From positions 1 to 64,000 of the forward strand of contig JAFZWM010000029.1 of the NCBI GenBank assembly GCA_017617315.1: 64,000 nt of DNA, read 5' to 3'. Positions 48,526 through 59,770 of this stretch are shown piece by piece. This stretch comes from Bacteroidaceae bacterium (GTDB taxonomy: Bacteria; Bacteroidota; Bacteroidia; Bacteroidales; Bacteroidaceae). Position 1 is the stretch's first letter; every line of letters begins with the position of its first letter. The notes beneath the pieces are model-generated. The model did no database searches, was not told the origin of the DNA, and worked only from the letters and a program-made list of their open reading frames with translations. The translations under genes were made by a program, and so were the position numbers.

Positions 48526-50544
48526 TTAGAACATAGAATTTACCTGCTTGTAAACATTCTCGGCTGTGAAGCCAAGCTTCTCATCGAGCACCTTGTAAGG
48601 AGCAGAGAAACCGAAGCTCTCCAAGCCCCAAATCTTACCTTCAGATTCAGGAACAAGACCGATAAGGTTTACTGGAAGACCAGCTGTAAGACCGAACTTC
48701 TTTACACCTGCAGGAAGTACGCTCTGCTGATATTCCTTGCTCTGGTTGCGGAACAAGCCCTCTGATGGAACGCTCACGATTGCAACCTTCTTGCCGTCCT
48801 TGCGCAGAAGCTCAGCACCTGCAACCAATGTTGAAACCTCAGAACCAGAAGCTACGAGGATAACATCAGGATTAGCATCGCTGCCAGCTACAACATAACC
48901 ACCCTTCTTAGCCTGTGAGTAGTCGTTGCCCTCAGGAAGGTTGTTGATGTTCTGACGAGAAAGGATAAGCGCAGTAGGAGAGTCTGTGTTCTCCATAGCC
49001 ATAGCCCAAGCCTCTGTTGTCTCCTTTGCATCAGCAGGACGGAGAACGAGAGTTGAGTTCTTGCCGTGGTGGTTCTTAAGCTTCTCCATCAGACGAATCT
49101 GTGCCTCCTGCTCAACTGGCTCGTGAGTAGGGCCGTCCTCGCCTACGCGGAATGCATCGTGAGTCCATATGAACTTAACTGGCAACTCCATCAAAGCAGC
49201 CATACGAACTGCTGGCTTCATATAGTCTGAGAATACGAAGAAAGTACCGCATGCTGGGATAACACCTCCGTGAAGTGCCATACCGATACAGCAGCAAGCC
49301 ATTGTAAGCTCAGCAACACCTGCCTGGAAGAATGCGCCAGAGAAATCACCCTTAGTGAATGCCTTAGTCTTCTTCAAGAAGCCATCAGTCTTATCTGAGT
49401 TAGAAAGGTCGGCTGAAGCACAGATCATGTTAGGAACCTGCTCTGCCAAAACGCCAAGACATGCAGCTGATGCTGAACGAGTAGCGTCGTTGTCCTTCTG
49501 TACGCACTTGCTCCAGTCAATCTTTGGAGCCTTTCCGCTGAACCACTCAGCCTGAGCAGCAGCCTTCTCTGGATTAGCAGCAGCCCATGCCTTCTCCTCA
49601 GCATAGCGGTCGGCTGCAATCTTCTTCAACTCCTCGGCACGCTTTGCGTAAAGCTCCTTAACCTCTGGGAAAATCTGGAATGGATTCTCAGGGTCGCCGC
49701 CAAGGTTCTTTATTGTGTTAACGTATGCGTCGCCGCCAAGAGGAGCACCGTGAGTCTTGCAGTTAGCCTCGTATGAAGTACCGTCGGCCTTGATAGCGCC
49801 CTTACCCATGATACACTTACCGATGATGAGTGCTGGCTTGCCCTTAACAGCCTGTGCCTTCTTGATAGCCTCGCGAATCTGCTCAGCGTCGTTACCGTTA
49901 ATTTCGAAAACTTCCCAGCCCAAAGCCTTGTACTTTGCAGCTGTATCCTCGTTCATAACCTCCTTAGTCTCTGTAGACAACTGAATGTCGTTAGAGTCGT
50001 AGAACATGATGAGGTTGTCAAGACCCAAAACGCCGGCAATACGTGCAGAACCCTGTGAAATCTCTTCCTGAACGCCACCATCAGAGATGTAAGCGTAGAT
50101 TGTCTCCTTCTCGAATGTAGGGTTGCCTGTGTGTGCTGCAAGGAACTTGGCAGCGATGGCTGCACCTACTGCATAAGAGTGACCCTGACCAAGAGGACCT
50201 GATGTGTTCTCGATACCGCGAGCGATTTCGAACTCAGGGTGACCAGTTGTTGGAGAGCCCCACTGGCGCAACTGTGCCAACTCATCGAGAGTGAACTTGC
50301 CGATGAGTGCAAGCTGTGAGTAAAGCATTGGAGCCATGTGACCTGGGTCGAGGAAGAAACGGTCGCGACCTACCCATGTTGGGTTTGCTGGATCGTACTG
50401 AAGGAACTCAGAGTAAAGCACATTGATAAAGTCTGCACCACCCATAGCACCACCAGGGTGACCAGACTTTGCCTTTTCAACCATTGAAGCAGCCAAAATA
50501 CGGATATTGTTTGCTGCCAGGTTCATAAGTTTTGAATCATTCAT
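48526..50544 (-). CDS. tkt: Transketolase
   Basis: A 672-residue thiamine-diphosphate enzyme of the pentose phosphate pathway. The order is the N-terminal TPP domain (AKSGHPGGAMGGADFI; GPLGQGHSYAVGAAIA; the metal-binding FYDSNDIQLS), the Pyr domain (AGVAELTMACCCIGMALHGG; TFFVFSDYMKPAVR; the conserved Glu-containing HEPVEQEAQIRL), and the C-terminal domain (EVSTLVAGAELL). Length is standard. It interconverts C2 ketol units between sugar phosphates and feeds aromatic and nucleotide synthesis. It has its own terminator and follows the galK terminator, so it is probably transcribed alone. Its dense use of major codons fits high expression. Confidence 0.97.
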   Translation of the reverse strand: MNDSKLMNLAANNIRILAASMVEKAKSGHPGGAMGGADFINVLYSEFLQYDPANPTWVGRDRFFLDPGHMAPMLYSQLALIGKFTLDELAQLRQWGSPTTGHPEFEIARGIENTSGPLGQGHSYAVGAAIAAKFLAAHTGNPTFEKETIYAYISDGGVQEEISQGSARIAGVLGLDNLIMFYDSNDIQLSTETKEVMNEDTAAKYKALGWEVFEINGNDAEQIREAIKKAQAVKGKPALIIGKCIMGKGAIKADGTSYEANCKTHGAPLGGDAYVNTIKNLGGDPENPFQIFPEVKELYAKRAEELKKIAADRYAEEKAWAAANPEKAAAQAEWFSGKAPKIDWSKCVQKDNDATRSASAACLGVLAEQVPNMICASADLSNSDKTDGFLKKTKAFTKGDFSGAFFQAGVAELTMACCCIGMALHGGVIPACGTFFVFSDYMKPAVRMAALMELPVKFIWTHDAFRVGEDGPTHEPVEQEAQIRLMEKLKNHHGKNSTLVLRPADAKETTEAWAMAMENTDSPTALILSRQNINNLPEGNDYSQAKKGGYVVAGSDANPDVILVASGSEVSTLVAGAELLRKDGKKVAIVSVPSEGLFRNQSKEYQQSVLPAGVKKFGLTAGLPVNLIGLVPESEGKIWGLESFGFSAPYKVLDEKLGFTAENVYKQVNSMF

Positions 50545-50644
50545 CTTTTTGTATTTTTTCTTTAATAGTTGTATTTCATTTTGTAAACAATTGCAACAAA
50601 TATAAGAAATATTGAAATTACGACAAAAAAAAATAATGTTTATT

Positions 50645-50676
50645 TAACAAAAAGGGTGGACATTTCGTGTCCACCC
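50645..50676 (-). terminator. Terminator of the galactose operon
   Basis: On the minus strand GGGTGGAC and GTCCACCC form a stem with a small loop (50654-50676), followed by TTTTTG. It lies 21 bp behind galK. Confidence 0.85.
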
Positions 50677-50696
50677 GTGCTTTTTGTAAAGTGCGC

Positions 50697-51851
50697 TTAA
50701 CAAATTTTTCGAGAACCGTCGCCAATGACAACGTCATAGACCTTAGGCTCCTTGCCGTACTTCTCGTTATATTTTTGTTTTGCTGTTGCGATGAAATTGT
50801 CGTACTTGTCTTCGGCAACGAGGTTGATTGTACAGCCGCCGAAACCGCCGCCCATCACTCTCGAACCGATAACGCCACATTCCTTGGCAATATCGTTCAG
50901 GAAGTCGAGTTCCTCGCAAGAAACCTTGTAGTCTTTGCTCAGGCCTTCGTGCGTCTCGTACATCTTCTCGCCAACAGTCTTGTAGTCGCCCTTCTGAAGC
51001 GCGTCGCAGACAGCCAGAACGCGGTCTTTCTCGCCGATTACGTACTTGGCGCAGTTGTAGTCCTCTTCAGAAACCTCGCCCTTAACCTCTTCGAGCATAG
51101 CCCAGTCGGCATCGCGAAGAGTCTCAACTCCGGCGTGCTTCTTTGCGATGTGCGCAACAACGTTCTCGCAGCTTGCGCGGCGGTCGTTGTAGGCAGATGA
51201 AGCAAGCTCGTGCTTTACGCAGCTGTTAAGAAGAACCAGCTTGTAGCCTACTGGGTTGAATGGGAAGTACTCATACTCGAGCGAACGGCAGTCGAGGCGG
51301 ATAAGGCTTCCCTTCTTGCCGAATACAGAAGCAAACTGGTCCATGATGCCGCAGTTTACGCCTACATACTTGTGCTCGGTAGCCTGACCAGCCTTTGCAA
51401 GCTCGAACTTGTCAACCTTGTTGTCGCCGAACATATCGTTGATGGCAAAGGCGAAGCAGCTCTCGAGTGCAGCAGATGATGACATACCTGCGCCAAGTGG
51501 CACATCGCCTGCAAATGCTGTATTGAATCCCTTCACGTCAACGCCGCGAGCCTGCATCTCCTTGCATACGCCGAAGATGTAGCGTGCCCAGCTTGCGTTA
51601 GGGCCTTTCTCGTCGTTGAGGTCGAACTCAACAAGATCTTTAAGGTCGATAGAGTAGGCGCGTACCTTGTTAGTACCGTTAGGCTTCAGCTCTGCCATCA
51701 TTCCGCAGTCTACTGCGCCTGGGAATACGAAACCTCCGTTGTAGTCGGTGTGCTCACCAATAAGGTTTATTCTACCCGGTGAGGCATATATTGAACCGGT
51801 TGTGCCGTCAAAGTGCTTGATGAATCGGCTTCTTACGAAATCTATTTCCAT
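50697..51851 (-). CDS. galK: Galactokinase
   Basis: A 384-residue GHMP kinase. The galactokinase signature PGRINLIGEHTDYNGGFVFP is near the N-terminus, the ATP-binding loop DVPLGAGMSSSAALESCFA in the middle, and the GHMP C-terminal motif VMGGGFGGCTINLV near the end. It phosphorylates alpha-D-galactose at C1, the first committed step of the Leloir pathway. It is the third gene of a leftward operon with a mutarotase and a sugar symporter (gaps 51 and 37 bp); galT and galE are not in the window. Confidence 0.96.
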   Translation of the reverse strand: MEIDFVRSRFIKHFDGTTGSIYASPGRINLIGEHTDYNGGFVFPGAVDCGMMAELKPNGTNKVRAYSIDLKDLVEFDLNDEKGPNASWARYIFGVCKEMQARGVDVKGFNTAFAGDVPLGAGMSSSAALESCFAFAINDMFGDNKVDKFELAKAGQATEHKYVGVNCGIMDQFASVFGKKGSLIRLDCRSLEYEYFPFNPVGYKLVLLNSCVKHELASSAYNDRRASCENVVAHIAKKHAGVETLRDADWAMLEEVKGEVSEEDYNCAKYVIGEKDRVLAVCDALQKGDYKTVGEKMYETHEGLSKDYKVSCEELDFLNDIAKECGVIGSRVMGGGFGGCTINLVAEDKYDNFIATAKQKYNEKYGKEPKVYDVVIGDGSRKIC

Positions 51852-51888
51852 AATTTTGCTGTATTAAATGTTTATAATTAGTTTTCCT

Positions 51889-53163
51889 TTATTCTACAGG
51901 AATATCCTTGTTTACATTCTTGCAGCCGATGAGGGCATAATACAAGATGTATGCAAGCATCGCAATTACGAGCCAATAGCTGAAGATTGGGTTTACGCTC
52001 TGGGCTATGAAATCCTGAATCAGAGGCATCACGCCACCACCGACAACCATCATCATGAAGATACCTGATGCTGCGGCTGTGTATTTGCCAAGTCCCTCGG
52101 TTGCAAGGTTGAAGATACCGCCCCACATGATAGATGTGCAGATACCGCAGGCTGCAATAAAGAAGCACTTGACAGGAACGTCGTGAGCCATGATGTTTGT
52201 TGTTATTGATGTTGGAAGGAAGATTGCAATAAGCAAGAGAACGATGGCAAGTGTAGAAACAGATACCATCTGTACCTTTGTTGAAATCTTTCCGCTAAGG
52301 AAGCTGCTCAGGAATCTTCCGCACATCATAAGGAACCAGTAAGCCGATGCAAACGAACCTGCTACGGCAGCCCAGCCTTCGCCCTCGAACTTTGAAAGGT
52401 AGGCGTTTAGCTGACCTGGGATTCCGATTTCCACACCAACGTAGAAGAAGATGGCAATAACGCCAAGAACACAATGGCGGAAACTCCATGGGCTGTGCTC
52501 GAACTTCTGCTCGCTTGTAGTGTTCTGTGGTTCAGGAATGCTAACGAACGAAATGATGACGAATGATGTTGCGAATACACCCATACCGATGAAAATCAGA
52601 GGACATACGTCTGTCATGCTGGTGTTTTTGCTCAACTCGCCTACAAGCAGACCTGTAAGGAGTGGAGTAAGCGTACCGGTAAGAGAGTTTAGCGTACCGC
52701 CAATCTGCAGCAACTGATTGCCTCTATTGCCACCGCCACCAAGAAGGTTAAGCATAGGGTTTACAACAGTATTAAGCATACAAACGCAGAAACCGCAGAT
52801 GAATGCTCCCAGAAGGTAGATGAACAGGTTTAGCATAACTGGCTGATCGTTGATTGTTGCAACGACAGTCTCTGCTCCCATCGTACTTGAAAGATACTGT
52901 ACAAAAAGACCGATAACGCCGACAGCAAGTGCTATCAGGGCTGTTTTCTTGTAGCCAAACTTTACAAGCATCTTACCTGCAGGAATACCCATGAACAAGT
53001 ATGCCGCAAAATTCATCATGTTACCCATCATGCCAGCCCAGTTGTATGTGTAACTCCAAAGGTTACCGAATGGGGCTGCCATATTAGTGACGAACGAAAT
53101 CATCGCAAAGATGAAGCACATTGTAATGATGGCAATCATGTTGCCGTTTTTATTCTGGCTCAT
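51889..53163 (-). CDS. Glucose/galactose MFS symporter
   Basis: A 424-residue inner-membrane protein with twelve hydrophobic segments. The FucP/GluP-type major facilitator pattern is visible: FVTNMAAPFGNLW-like start, LFMGIPAGKMLVKFGYKKTAL, and the loop NTVVNPMLNLLGGGGNRGNQLLQIGGTLNS, given in parts (NPMLNLLGGGGNRGNQ). It imports galactose or glucose with protons or sodium. It lies between galM and galK, which supports galactose as substrate. Confidence 0.9.
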   Translation of the reverse strand: MSQNKNGNMIAIITMCFIFAMISFVTNMAAPFGNLWSYTYNWAGMMGNMMNFAAYLFMGIPAGKMLVKFGYKKTALIALAVGVIGLFVQYLSSTMGAETVVATINDQPVMLNLFIYLLGAFICGFCVCMLNTVVNPMLNLLGGGGNRGNQLLQIGGTLNSLTGTLTPLLTGLLVGELSKNTSMTDVCPLIFIGMGVFATSFVIISFVSIPEPQNTTSEQKFEHSPWSFRHCVLGVIAIFFYVGVEIGIPGQLNAYLSKFEGEGWAAVAGSFASAYWFLMMCGRFLSSFLSGKISTKVQMVSVSTLAIVLLLIAIFLPTSITTNIMAHDVPVKCFFIAACGICTSIMWGGIFNLATEGLGKYTAAASGIFMMMVVGGGVMPLIQDFIAQSVNPIFSYWLVIAMLAYILYYALIGCKNVNKDIPVE

Positions 53164-53214
53164 TTTTGTAAATAGTTACTGAATAAAATTTATGAATTAT
53201 TGATAATTAGACTT

Positions 53215-54300
53215 TTACTTTACACTAAACTTATAGACAGTCTTCTGAGTGTACTTCTCGCCCGGCTTCAATACGGTTGAAGGGAAGTATGGGCGGTTTG
53301 GAGAGTCAGGGAAGTGCTGGCACTCGAAGCAGATACCGCTGCGGCGTGGGAATGTTGCGCCATGCTGGCCTGCATATCCTGTTGCCCAGTTGTCTGAATA
53401 AACCTGAACACCCGGCTCGGTTGTGTATGTCTCGAGAATACGTCCTGATGTTGGCTCGTACAGGCGTGCAGCAAGCGAAAGCTCGCCAACCTCTCTCTTG
53501 TTAAGCACGAAGCAATGGTCGTAGCCTGCGCCGTTCTTAATCTGCTCGTCCTCGGCATCGATGTCCTTGCCGATTGGCTTTGGCATGCGGAAGTCGAACG
53601 GAGTATCGTCTACCTTCAGAATCTCGCCTGTAGGAATGCAGGTGTCATCAATAGGAATGAAGAAGTCTGCATTCATTTCAAGAATCTGGTCGTTGATAGT
53701 AGGGGTTGGGTTCGCAATTCCCTGAAGAGAGAAGAATGCGTGATGGGTCAGGTTTATGATAGTCTTTTTGTTTGTCGTAGCAAGATATTCGATAACAAGT
53801 TCATTATCATCTGTCCAGTTGAATTCAACCGAGATTTTAACCTCTCCTGTGAATCCCTCGTGGCCGTATGGCAACTTGATGTTGAGTACAAGAGTCTGGT
53901 CGCCAACCATATATGCGTCCCAAACCTGAGCGTGCAGTCCTGTTGGTCCGCCATGAAGTGCGTTAGGGCCGTTGTTGATGGCCAGCTGATACTCCTTGCC
54001 GCCGATGGTGAATCTGCCCTTGCAGATACGGTTGCCGAATCGGCCGATGAGTGTAGACAAGTATGGCTCTGGCGAGTTGATTACGTCGTCGATGTTATCG
54101 TGTCCCTGAATAACGTTTGCAAGTTTACCGTTTTTGTCTGGAACCATTATAGATACGATAGCACCACCATAGTTTGTTATGGCCACTTCATTCTTGTATG
54201 CATTTCTCAAAATGAACAAGTCTGTTTTCTTACCATTGATTTCCTTCTGGAAATTCTCCCTCTTTAGGCCAGAGACATTTCCCTCAAATGTATTTGACAT
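53215..54300 (-). CDS. galM: Aldose 1-epimerase (galactose mutarotase)
   Basis: A 361-residue beta-sandwich enzyme. Active-site parts are IGRFGNRICKGRFTI, NGPNALHGGPTGLH (catalytic His region), INLTHHAFFSLQG with the second His, and the catalytic Glu in RSGICFECQHFPDSPNRP. It converts beta- to alpha-galactose for galactokinase. It is the first gene of the galactose operon. No signal peptide, so it works in the cytoplasm. Confidence 0.95.
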   Translation of the reverse strand: MSNTFEGNVSGLKRENFQKEINGKKTDLFILRNAYKNEVAITNYGGAIVSIMVPDKNGKLANVIQGHDNIDDVINSPEPYLSTLIGRFGNRICKGRFTIGGKEYQLAINNGPNALHGGPTGLHAQVWDAYMVGDQTLVLNIKLPYGHEGFTGEVKISVEFNWTDDNELVIEYLATTNKKTIINLTHHAFFSLQGIANPTPTINDQILEMNADFFIPIDDTCIPTGEILKVDDTPFDFRMPKPIGKDIDAEDEQIKNGAGYDHCFVLNKREVGELSLAARLYEPTSGRILETYTTEPGVQVYSDNWATGYAGQHGATFPRRSGICFECQHFPDSPNRPYFPSTVLKPGEKYTQKTVYKFSVK

Positions 54301-54361
54301 GGCAATTATATTTAAATAAGTTTATAATATTTGTTTAATGCAAAGTAAAGTAAAAAATATT

Positions 54362-54402
54362 AAAAACGCAACACTTTCTTTGATAAAAGTATTGCGTTTT
54401 TG
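54362..54402. terminator. Terminator behind folC, upstream of galM
   Basis: AAAAACGCAACACTT pairs with AAGTATTGCGTTTTT with one mismatch around a short loop, flanked by A and T runs. It ends the grpE-dnaJ-folC transcript. Confidence 0.8.
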
Positions 54403-54439
54403 GCATAAATCCCATTTTGTGCAGGTTAACTGCGGATGA

Positions 54440-55726
54440 TTATTTGACGAACGACAGCAAATCGGCAACAATAAAGCTGCTTCCGCCTACGAATATCAGG
54501 TCGTCGTCTTGGGCATCGCCAAGAGCCTTCCCGAAGGCATCTCGAACGGTGGCGAACGCTTCGCCCTTCAGTCCGTACTCTCCGGCCTTATCCTTGAACT
54601 CGTGGCATGGCATGGCGCGCTTTACGCTTGCCTGAGTAAAGTAATAAGTGGCATCCTGGGGCATCATGCCGAGTACGGTACTTATGTCCTTGTCGTTTAC
54701 CATTCCCATGACGATGCGCAGGTTGTTGTATTCCTGAAGCTCGAGCTGCTTTACGATGTATTGTATTCCGCCTACGTTGTGCCCTGTGTCGCAGATGACT
54801 CTTGGCTTGTCGCTAAGTTTCTGCCATCTGCCCATCAGGCCTGTCGTCTCGCATACGGTTGCGAAGCCGTCTTTTACATTTTGAGTAGTGATGCGGTAGC
54901 CTTTGCCTATGAGCTGCTTTATTGCCTCGAGAATCGTGCGCGTGTTCTTAGTCTGGCACAATCCGCCGAGCTCGCCCGTTATCAGTCCGAAAGACTTTGT
55001 CTGATAGTCGAATCCGCCTTTTGCAAGAATACATTCGCCCGTTACCTCGTCCTGCTCTTCGGCAAAGACGATAGGTGCGTTCATCTCCTCGGCCTTCGAC
55101 ATGAATACCGGCTTTGTCTCGGGAGTTGTCTCGCCGATGACTACCGGAACGCCTTGCTTTATTATTCCGGCCTTCTCGCCTGCAATCTTGGCAAGCGTGT
55201 CGCCAAGGAACTGAACGTGGTCGAAGCTGATGTTGGTTATTATGCTCACGTCGGGCGTGATGATGTTGGTGCAGTCGAGCCTGCCGCCCAGACCGACCTC
55301 TATGACTGCCACATCAACCTTCTCGTCGGCAAAGAACTTGAAGGCGAGGGCTGTTGTCAGCTCGAAGAACGAAGGATGCAGAGGCTCGAAGAACGCTTTT
55401 TCGCGCTCTACGAAGTCAATTACATACTGCTCGCTTATCGGCTTTCCGTTAACCCTTATGCGCTCGCGGAAGTCCACAAGGTGGGGCGAGGTGTAGAGTC
55501 CTACTTTGTAGCCCGCCTTCTGGAGTATAGATGCCATGGTATGCGAACAGGAACCCTTTCCGTTGGTTCCTGCCACATGAATAGTCTTAAAAGAAAGGTG
55601 TGGATGAGCAAAATGTTCATCCAGCACCTTTGTATTGGAGAGACCTTCCTTGTAGGCTCCTGCTCCGATGTTCTGGAACAGGGGAGCGCTATTGAAAAGG
55701 TATTCGATAGTCTCTTTGTAATCCAT
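54440..55726 (-). CDS. folC: Bifunctional folylpolyglutamate/dihydrofolate synthase
   Basis: A 428-residue Mur-ligase-fold enzyme. The ATP loop VAGTNGKGSCSHTMASIL, the MVTSPHL-like GLYTSPHLVDFRERIR, the VGLGGRLDCTNI segment, the carbamylated-Lys region and DTGHNVGGIQYIV are all present. It adds glutamate to folates and dihydropteroate. It starts 1 bp overlapping the dnaJ stop (TGATG), so it is translationally coupled to a chaperone operon, an unrelated function. Confidence 0.94.
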   Translation of the reverse strand: MDYKETIEYLFNSAPLFQNIGAGAYKEGLSNTKVLDEHFAHPHLSFKTIHVAGTNGKGSCSHTMASILQKAGYKVGLYTSPHLVDFRERIRVNGKPISEQYVIDFVEREKAFFEPLHPSFFELTTALAFKFFADEKVDVAVIEVGLGGRLDCTNIITPDVSIITNISFDHVQFLGDTLAKIAGEKAGIIKQGVPVVIGETTPETKPVFMSKAEEMNAPIVFAEEQDEVTGECILAKGGFDYQTKSFGLITGELGGLCQTKNTRTILEAIKQLIGKGYRITTQNVKDGFATVCETTGLMGRWQKLSDKPRVICDTGHNVGGIQYIVKQLELQEYNNLRIVMGMVNDKDISTVLGMMPQDATYYFTQASVKRAMPCHEFKDKAGEYGLKGEAFATVRDAFGKALGDAQDDDLIFVGGSSFIVADLLSFVK

Positions 55727-56877
55727 CAGTCAAAAAGTTTACGGAATTTCTGGAAGATGCTTTCCTTTACCTTGGCGTTTGGCGTGAAGCTGTCGCTTCC
55801 GAGAGCCTCTTCCATGAACTTCTTCTCGTTCTTGTCGAGCGTCTCAGGAATGTAAACCGATACGTTGATGATGATGTCGCCCGTTCCTGTTGTCGTTCCG
55901 TAGCTGTTGATGGTTGGCAAGCCCTTTCCGCGCAGGCGCAGAACCTTGCCCGGCTGAGTTCCGGCAGGAATGTCAATCTTAGCCTTTCCGCTTATTGTAG
56001 GAACTTCGATGCTTGCGCCAAGCGTAGCCTGTGGAACGCTAAGCAGAAGGTTGTAGACGAGGTCGCTTCCGTCGCGGATAAGTTCCGGATGCGGCTCTTC
56101 CTGAATCATAATCTGAAGGTCGCCAGGCACGCCGTTGCGCTTGGCTGCGTTGCCCTTGCCCTGGATGGTCAGAATCATGCCTTCGCCTACGCCCTTAGGG
56201 ATGTTAGCCTCGACAATCTCCTCGCCAGAGATGACTCCGTCGCCATGACATTGCTTACACTTTGTCTTTATGGTCTTGCCCTCGCCGTTACATGCTGGGC
56301 AGACCGACTGGGTCTGCATCTGTCCGAAGAAGCTGTTTACGGTACGGTATGTAGCGCCGCTTCCGTGGCAGGTTGAGCAGGTCTCTGTCTGTCCGTCTTC
56401 TGAGCCTGTGCCCTTGCAATGAGGACAGGTTACGTTCTTTCTTACCTTGAACTTCTTGGTGCATCCGTTTGCCACCTCTTCGAGTGTCAACTTTACGCGT
56501 ACGCGGAGGTCGCTGCCTCTTGATGTGCGTGCGCCGCCGCCTCTTCCGAATCCGCCAAAGCCTGAGTGGCCGCCGAATATATCGCCGAACATAGAGAAAA
56601 TGTCGTCCATGTTCATCTCGCTGCTGAATCCGCCGCCAAAGCCGCCTGCGCCGTTCACGCCCTCTGGTCCGAATTGGTCGTATCTTGCGCGCTTGTTCTC
56701 ATCGCGCAGCACGTCGTAAGCCTCGGCTGCCTCCTTGAACTTGGCTTCTGCCTCCTTGTCGTCGGGATTGCGGTCGGGGTGGTACTTGATGGCCATCTTC
56801 TTGTAGGCCTTCTTTATCTCATCAGCACTTGCATTCTTGTCAACACCAAGTACTTCGTAGTAATCTCTTTTTGCCAT
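55726..56877 (-). CDS. dnaJ: Chaperone DnaJ
   Basis: A 383-residue full-length DnaJ. The J domain with [11 protein letters not shown] (HPD motif) is followed by the Gly/Phe-rich linker, four zinc-finger repeats of the CxxCxGxG type ([32 protein letters not shown]) and the C-terminal peptide-binding domains. It stimulates DnaK. It is encoded 16 bp behind grpE, with dnaK elsewhere. Confidence 0.97.
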   Translation of the reverse strand: MAKRDYYEVLGVDKNASADEIKKAYKKMAIKYHPDRNPDDKEAEAKFKEAAEAYDVLRDENKRARYDQFGPEGVNGAGGFGGGFSSEMNMDDIFSMFGDIFGGHSGFGGFGRGGGARTSRGSDLRVRVKLTLEEVANGCTKKFKVRKNVTCPHCKGTGSEDGQTETCSTCHGSGATYRTVNSFFGQMQTQSVCPACNGEGKTIKTKCKQCHGDGVISGEEIVEANIPKGVGEGMILTIQGKGNAAKRNGVPGDLQIMIQEEPHPELIRDGSDLVYNLLLSVPQATLGASIEVPTISGKAKIDIPAGTQPGKVLRLRGKGLPTINSYGTTTGTGDIIINVSVYIPETLDKNEKKFMEEALGSDSFTPNAKVKESIFQKFRKLFD

Positions 56878-56893
56878 TTGCGTATATTGTTAA

Positions 56894-57490
56894 TTACTGA
56901 CCTACAGCTACTTTGGCGTGACGAAGAACCTTGTCCTTAATCATGTATCCAGTCTGTACGCAGTCTATGACCTTGTTCTTGTTGTCTTCTCCCATGCCCG
57001 GAACCATGGCTACGGCCTCGTGCAGGTCGGCATCGAAGTCCTTTCCTACGACCTCCATCTTGGCCACGCCTTCGCTTGCGAGAGCCTTCACGAACTTGTC
57101 GATGATAAGCTCTACGCCCTCTTTAACGGCTGCAACGTCCTCGGCCTTCTCCATGTTTGCCATGGCGCGCTCCATGTCGTCCATTACCGGAAGGAAGTTT
57201 TTCAGCACTCTGCCGCCGGCTGTGTCGATGAGCTCGGCCTTCTCCTTTATCGTGCGCTTGCGGAAGTTCTCGAACTCAGCCTGCTTGTAGAGCATCTGGT
57301 TCTTCAGCTCGTCAATCTCGGCCTTTGCTGCCGCAAGTTCTGCCTGAAGCTTTTCCTCTTCTGTAAGAACCTTTTCTTCTGTCTGCTCCTCGGCAGCCGA
57401 TTCTGGGTTGTTTACTTCGTTGTTGGTCTCTTCGGTTAGGGGAGTATCCTTTACTTCCTCTTCTACCTTTACGTTTTCGTTAGATTCCAT
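56894..57490 (-). CDS. grpE: Nucleotide exchange factor GrpE
   Basis: A 198-residue protein from the ATG at 57490 (MESNENVKVEEEV); an in-frame start 33 bp upstream has no support. The acidic N-terminal part is followed by the long coiled coil and the conserved NFRKRTIKEKAELIDTAG, LLPVMDDMERAM-like LPVMDDMERAMANME and the C-terminal beta domain ending VLRHAKVAVGQ. It releases ADP from DnaK. First gene of the grpE-dnaJ-folC operon. Confidence 0.95.
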   Translation of the reverse strand: MESNENVKVEEEVKDTPLTEETNNEVNNPESAAEEQTEEKVLTEEEKLQAELAAAKAEIDELKNQMLYKQAEFENFRKRTIKEKAELIDTAGGRVLKNFLPVMDDMERAMANMEKAEDVAAVKEGVELIIDKFVKALASEGVAKMEVVGKDFDADLHEAVAMVPGMGEDNKNKVIDCVQTGYMIKDKVLRHAKVAVGQ

Positions 57491-57591
57491 ATATTGTTTT
57501 GTTATTATCGTTTTGAATTGCACTCTGCAAACACTTTGCCAAAGTGAATTTTATGACAAAATTTTCTGCAAAAATACTTATTTTTTGCCGA

Positions 57592-57625
57592 TTTGACAAA
57601 TTATGTAAAAAAAATGCTATCTTTG
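57592..57625 (+). promoter_or_regulatory. Promoter of the ABC-F gene
   Basis: TTTG at 57592-57595 and TATCTTTG at 57618-57625, 22 bp apart, lie 33 bp before the ATG in the divergent grpE/ABC-F region. Confidence 0.55.
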
Positions 57626-57657
57626 CAAACATAATATTATAATATTAAGGTTTATAG

Positions 57658-59283
<1,626 letters not shown>

Positions 59284-59306
59284 TATTTCTTTATATTATA
59301 ATGCTG

Positions 59307-59345
59307 AAGCGCAATGCCCTTTTGGGTGTTGCGCTTTTTTTTTGT
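59307..59345 (+). terminator. Terminator after the ABC-F gene
   Basis: AAGCGCAATGCCC pairs with GGGTGTTGCGCTT with one mismatch and is followed by nine or more T. Confidence 0.88.
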
Positions 59346-59398
59346 TGCCTAAGTTTTTTGTATGATAACGATTTTGAGAACTTGAAAGTTTTTAAGCA

Positions 59399-59455
59399 AT
59401 TCATAATTGACAATGGACAATTTTATTTAGTTGAAACTTGAAAGTTGAAAAATCG
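59399..59455. repeat. Dispersed A/T-rich intergenic repeat, copy 4
   Basis: AATTCATAATTGACAATGGAC and TTGAAACTTGAAAGTTGAAA use the same words as copies 1-3. It precedes an 11-bp tandem array, as copy 3 does. Confidence 0.65.
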
Positions 59456-59480
59456 TAACAGCATAGAGGCAAGAAAGACG

Positions 59481-59557
59481 GAAGCTACGGGGTAGCTACG
59501 GGGAAGGTACGTTCAAGATACGTTCAAGGTACGTTCAAGGTTCGTTCAAGGTTCGGG
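59481..59557. repeat. 11-bp tandem repeat array, 7 units
   Basis: Seven units of exactly 11 bp: two of the GAAGCTACGGG type, then GAAGGTACGTT, CAAGATACGTT, CAAGGTACGTT, CAAGGTTCGTT and CAAGGTTCGGG. The unit differs from the array at 15560 but the period is the same. Confidence 0.85.
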
Positions 59558-59699
59558 GAAGCAAGCCGTATGTAAGCCGCGCCTATTTGTCAAGGTAGCC
59601 AATCCCTTGATGCATAAGAGCCAAATGTTTTAGCCAATCTTGGCATTTCTTGATTCTTGCTCTGCTTTTGTAGAAGTTTTAGGAAGATGGTGGTAGGGT

Positions 59700-59745
59700 G
59701 GAAAAAAAGAAACGAGACGACTTGAAGAAAGCCGCCTCGTCTTGA
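59700..59745 (-). terminator. Terminator of the C10 protease operon
   Basis: On the minus strand ACGAGGCGGCTT and AAGTCGTCTCGT form an imperfect stem followed by TTTCTTTTTTT, 25 bp behind the lipoprotein stop. Confidence 0.75.
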
Positions 59746-59770
59746 AATGTTATCGTTAGTCTTCTGAACT

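Larger units (their letters stand above)
59346..59699. other. Gene-free region between ABC-F and the protease-linked lipoprotein
   Basis: Only the A/T-rich repeat copy 4 and the 11-bp array are recognisable; 59558-59699 shows nothing I can name. Confidence 0.6.

Noticed and set aside
53515-54267. A 250-codon open frame on the + strand opposite galM
   Set aside because: galM on the minus strand has all active-site motifs; the antisense frame has no recognisable domain.
54509-55855. A 448-codon open frame on the + strand
   Set aside because: It is antisense to folC, which is complete with all motifs; the frame is open because of codon bias.
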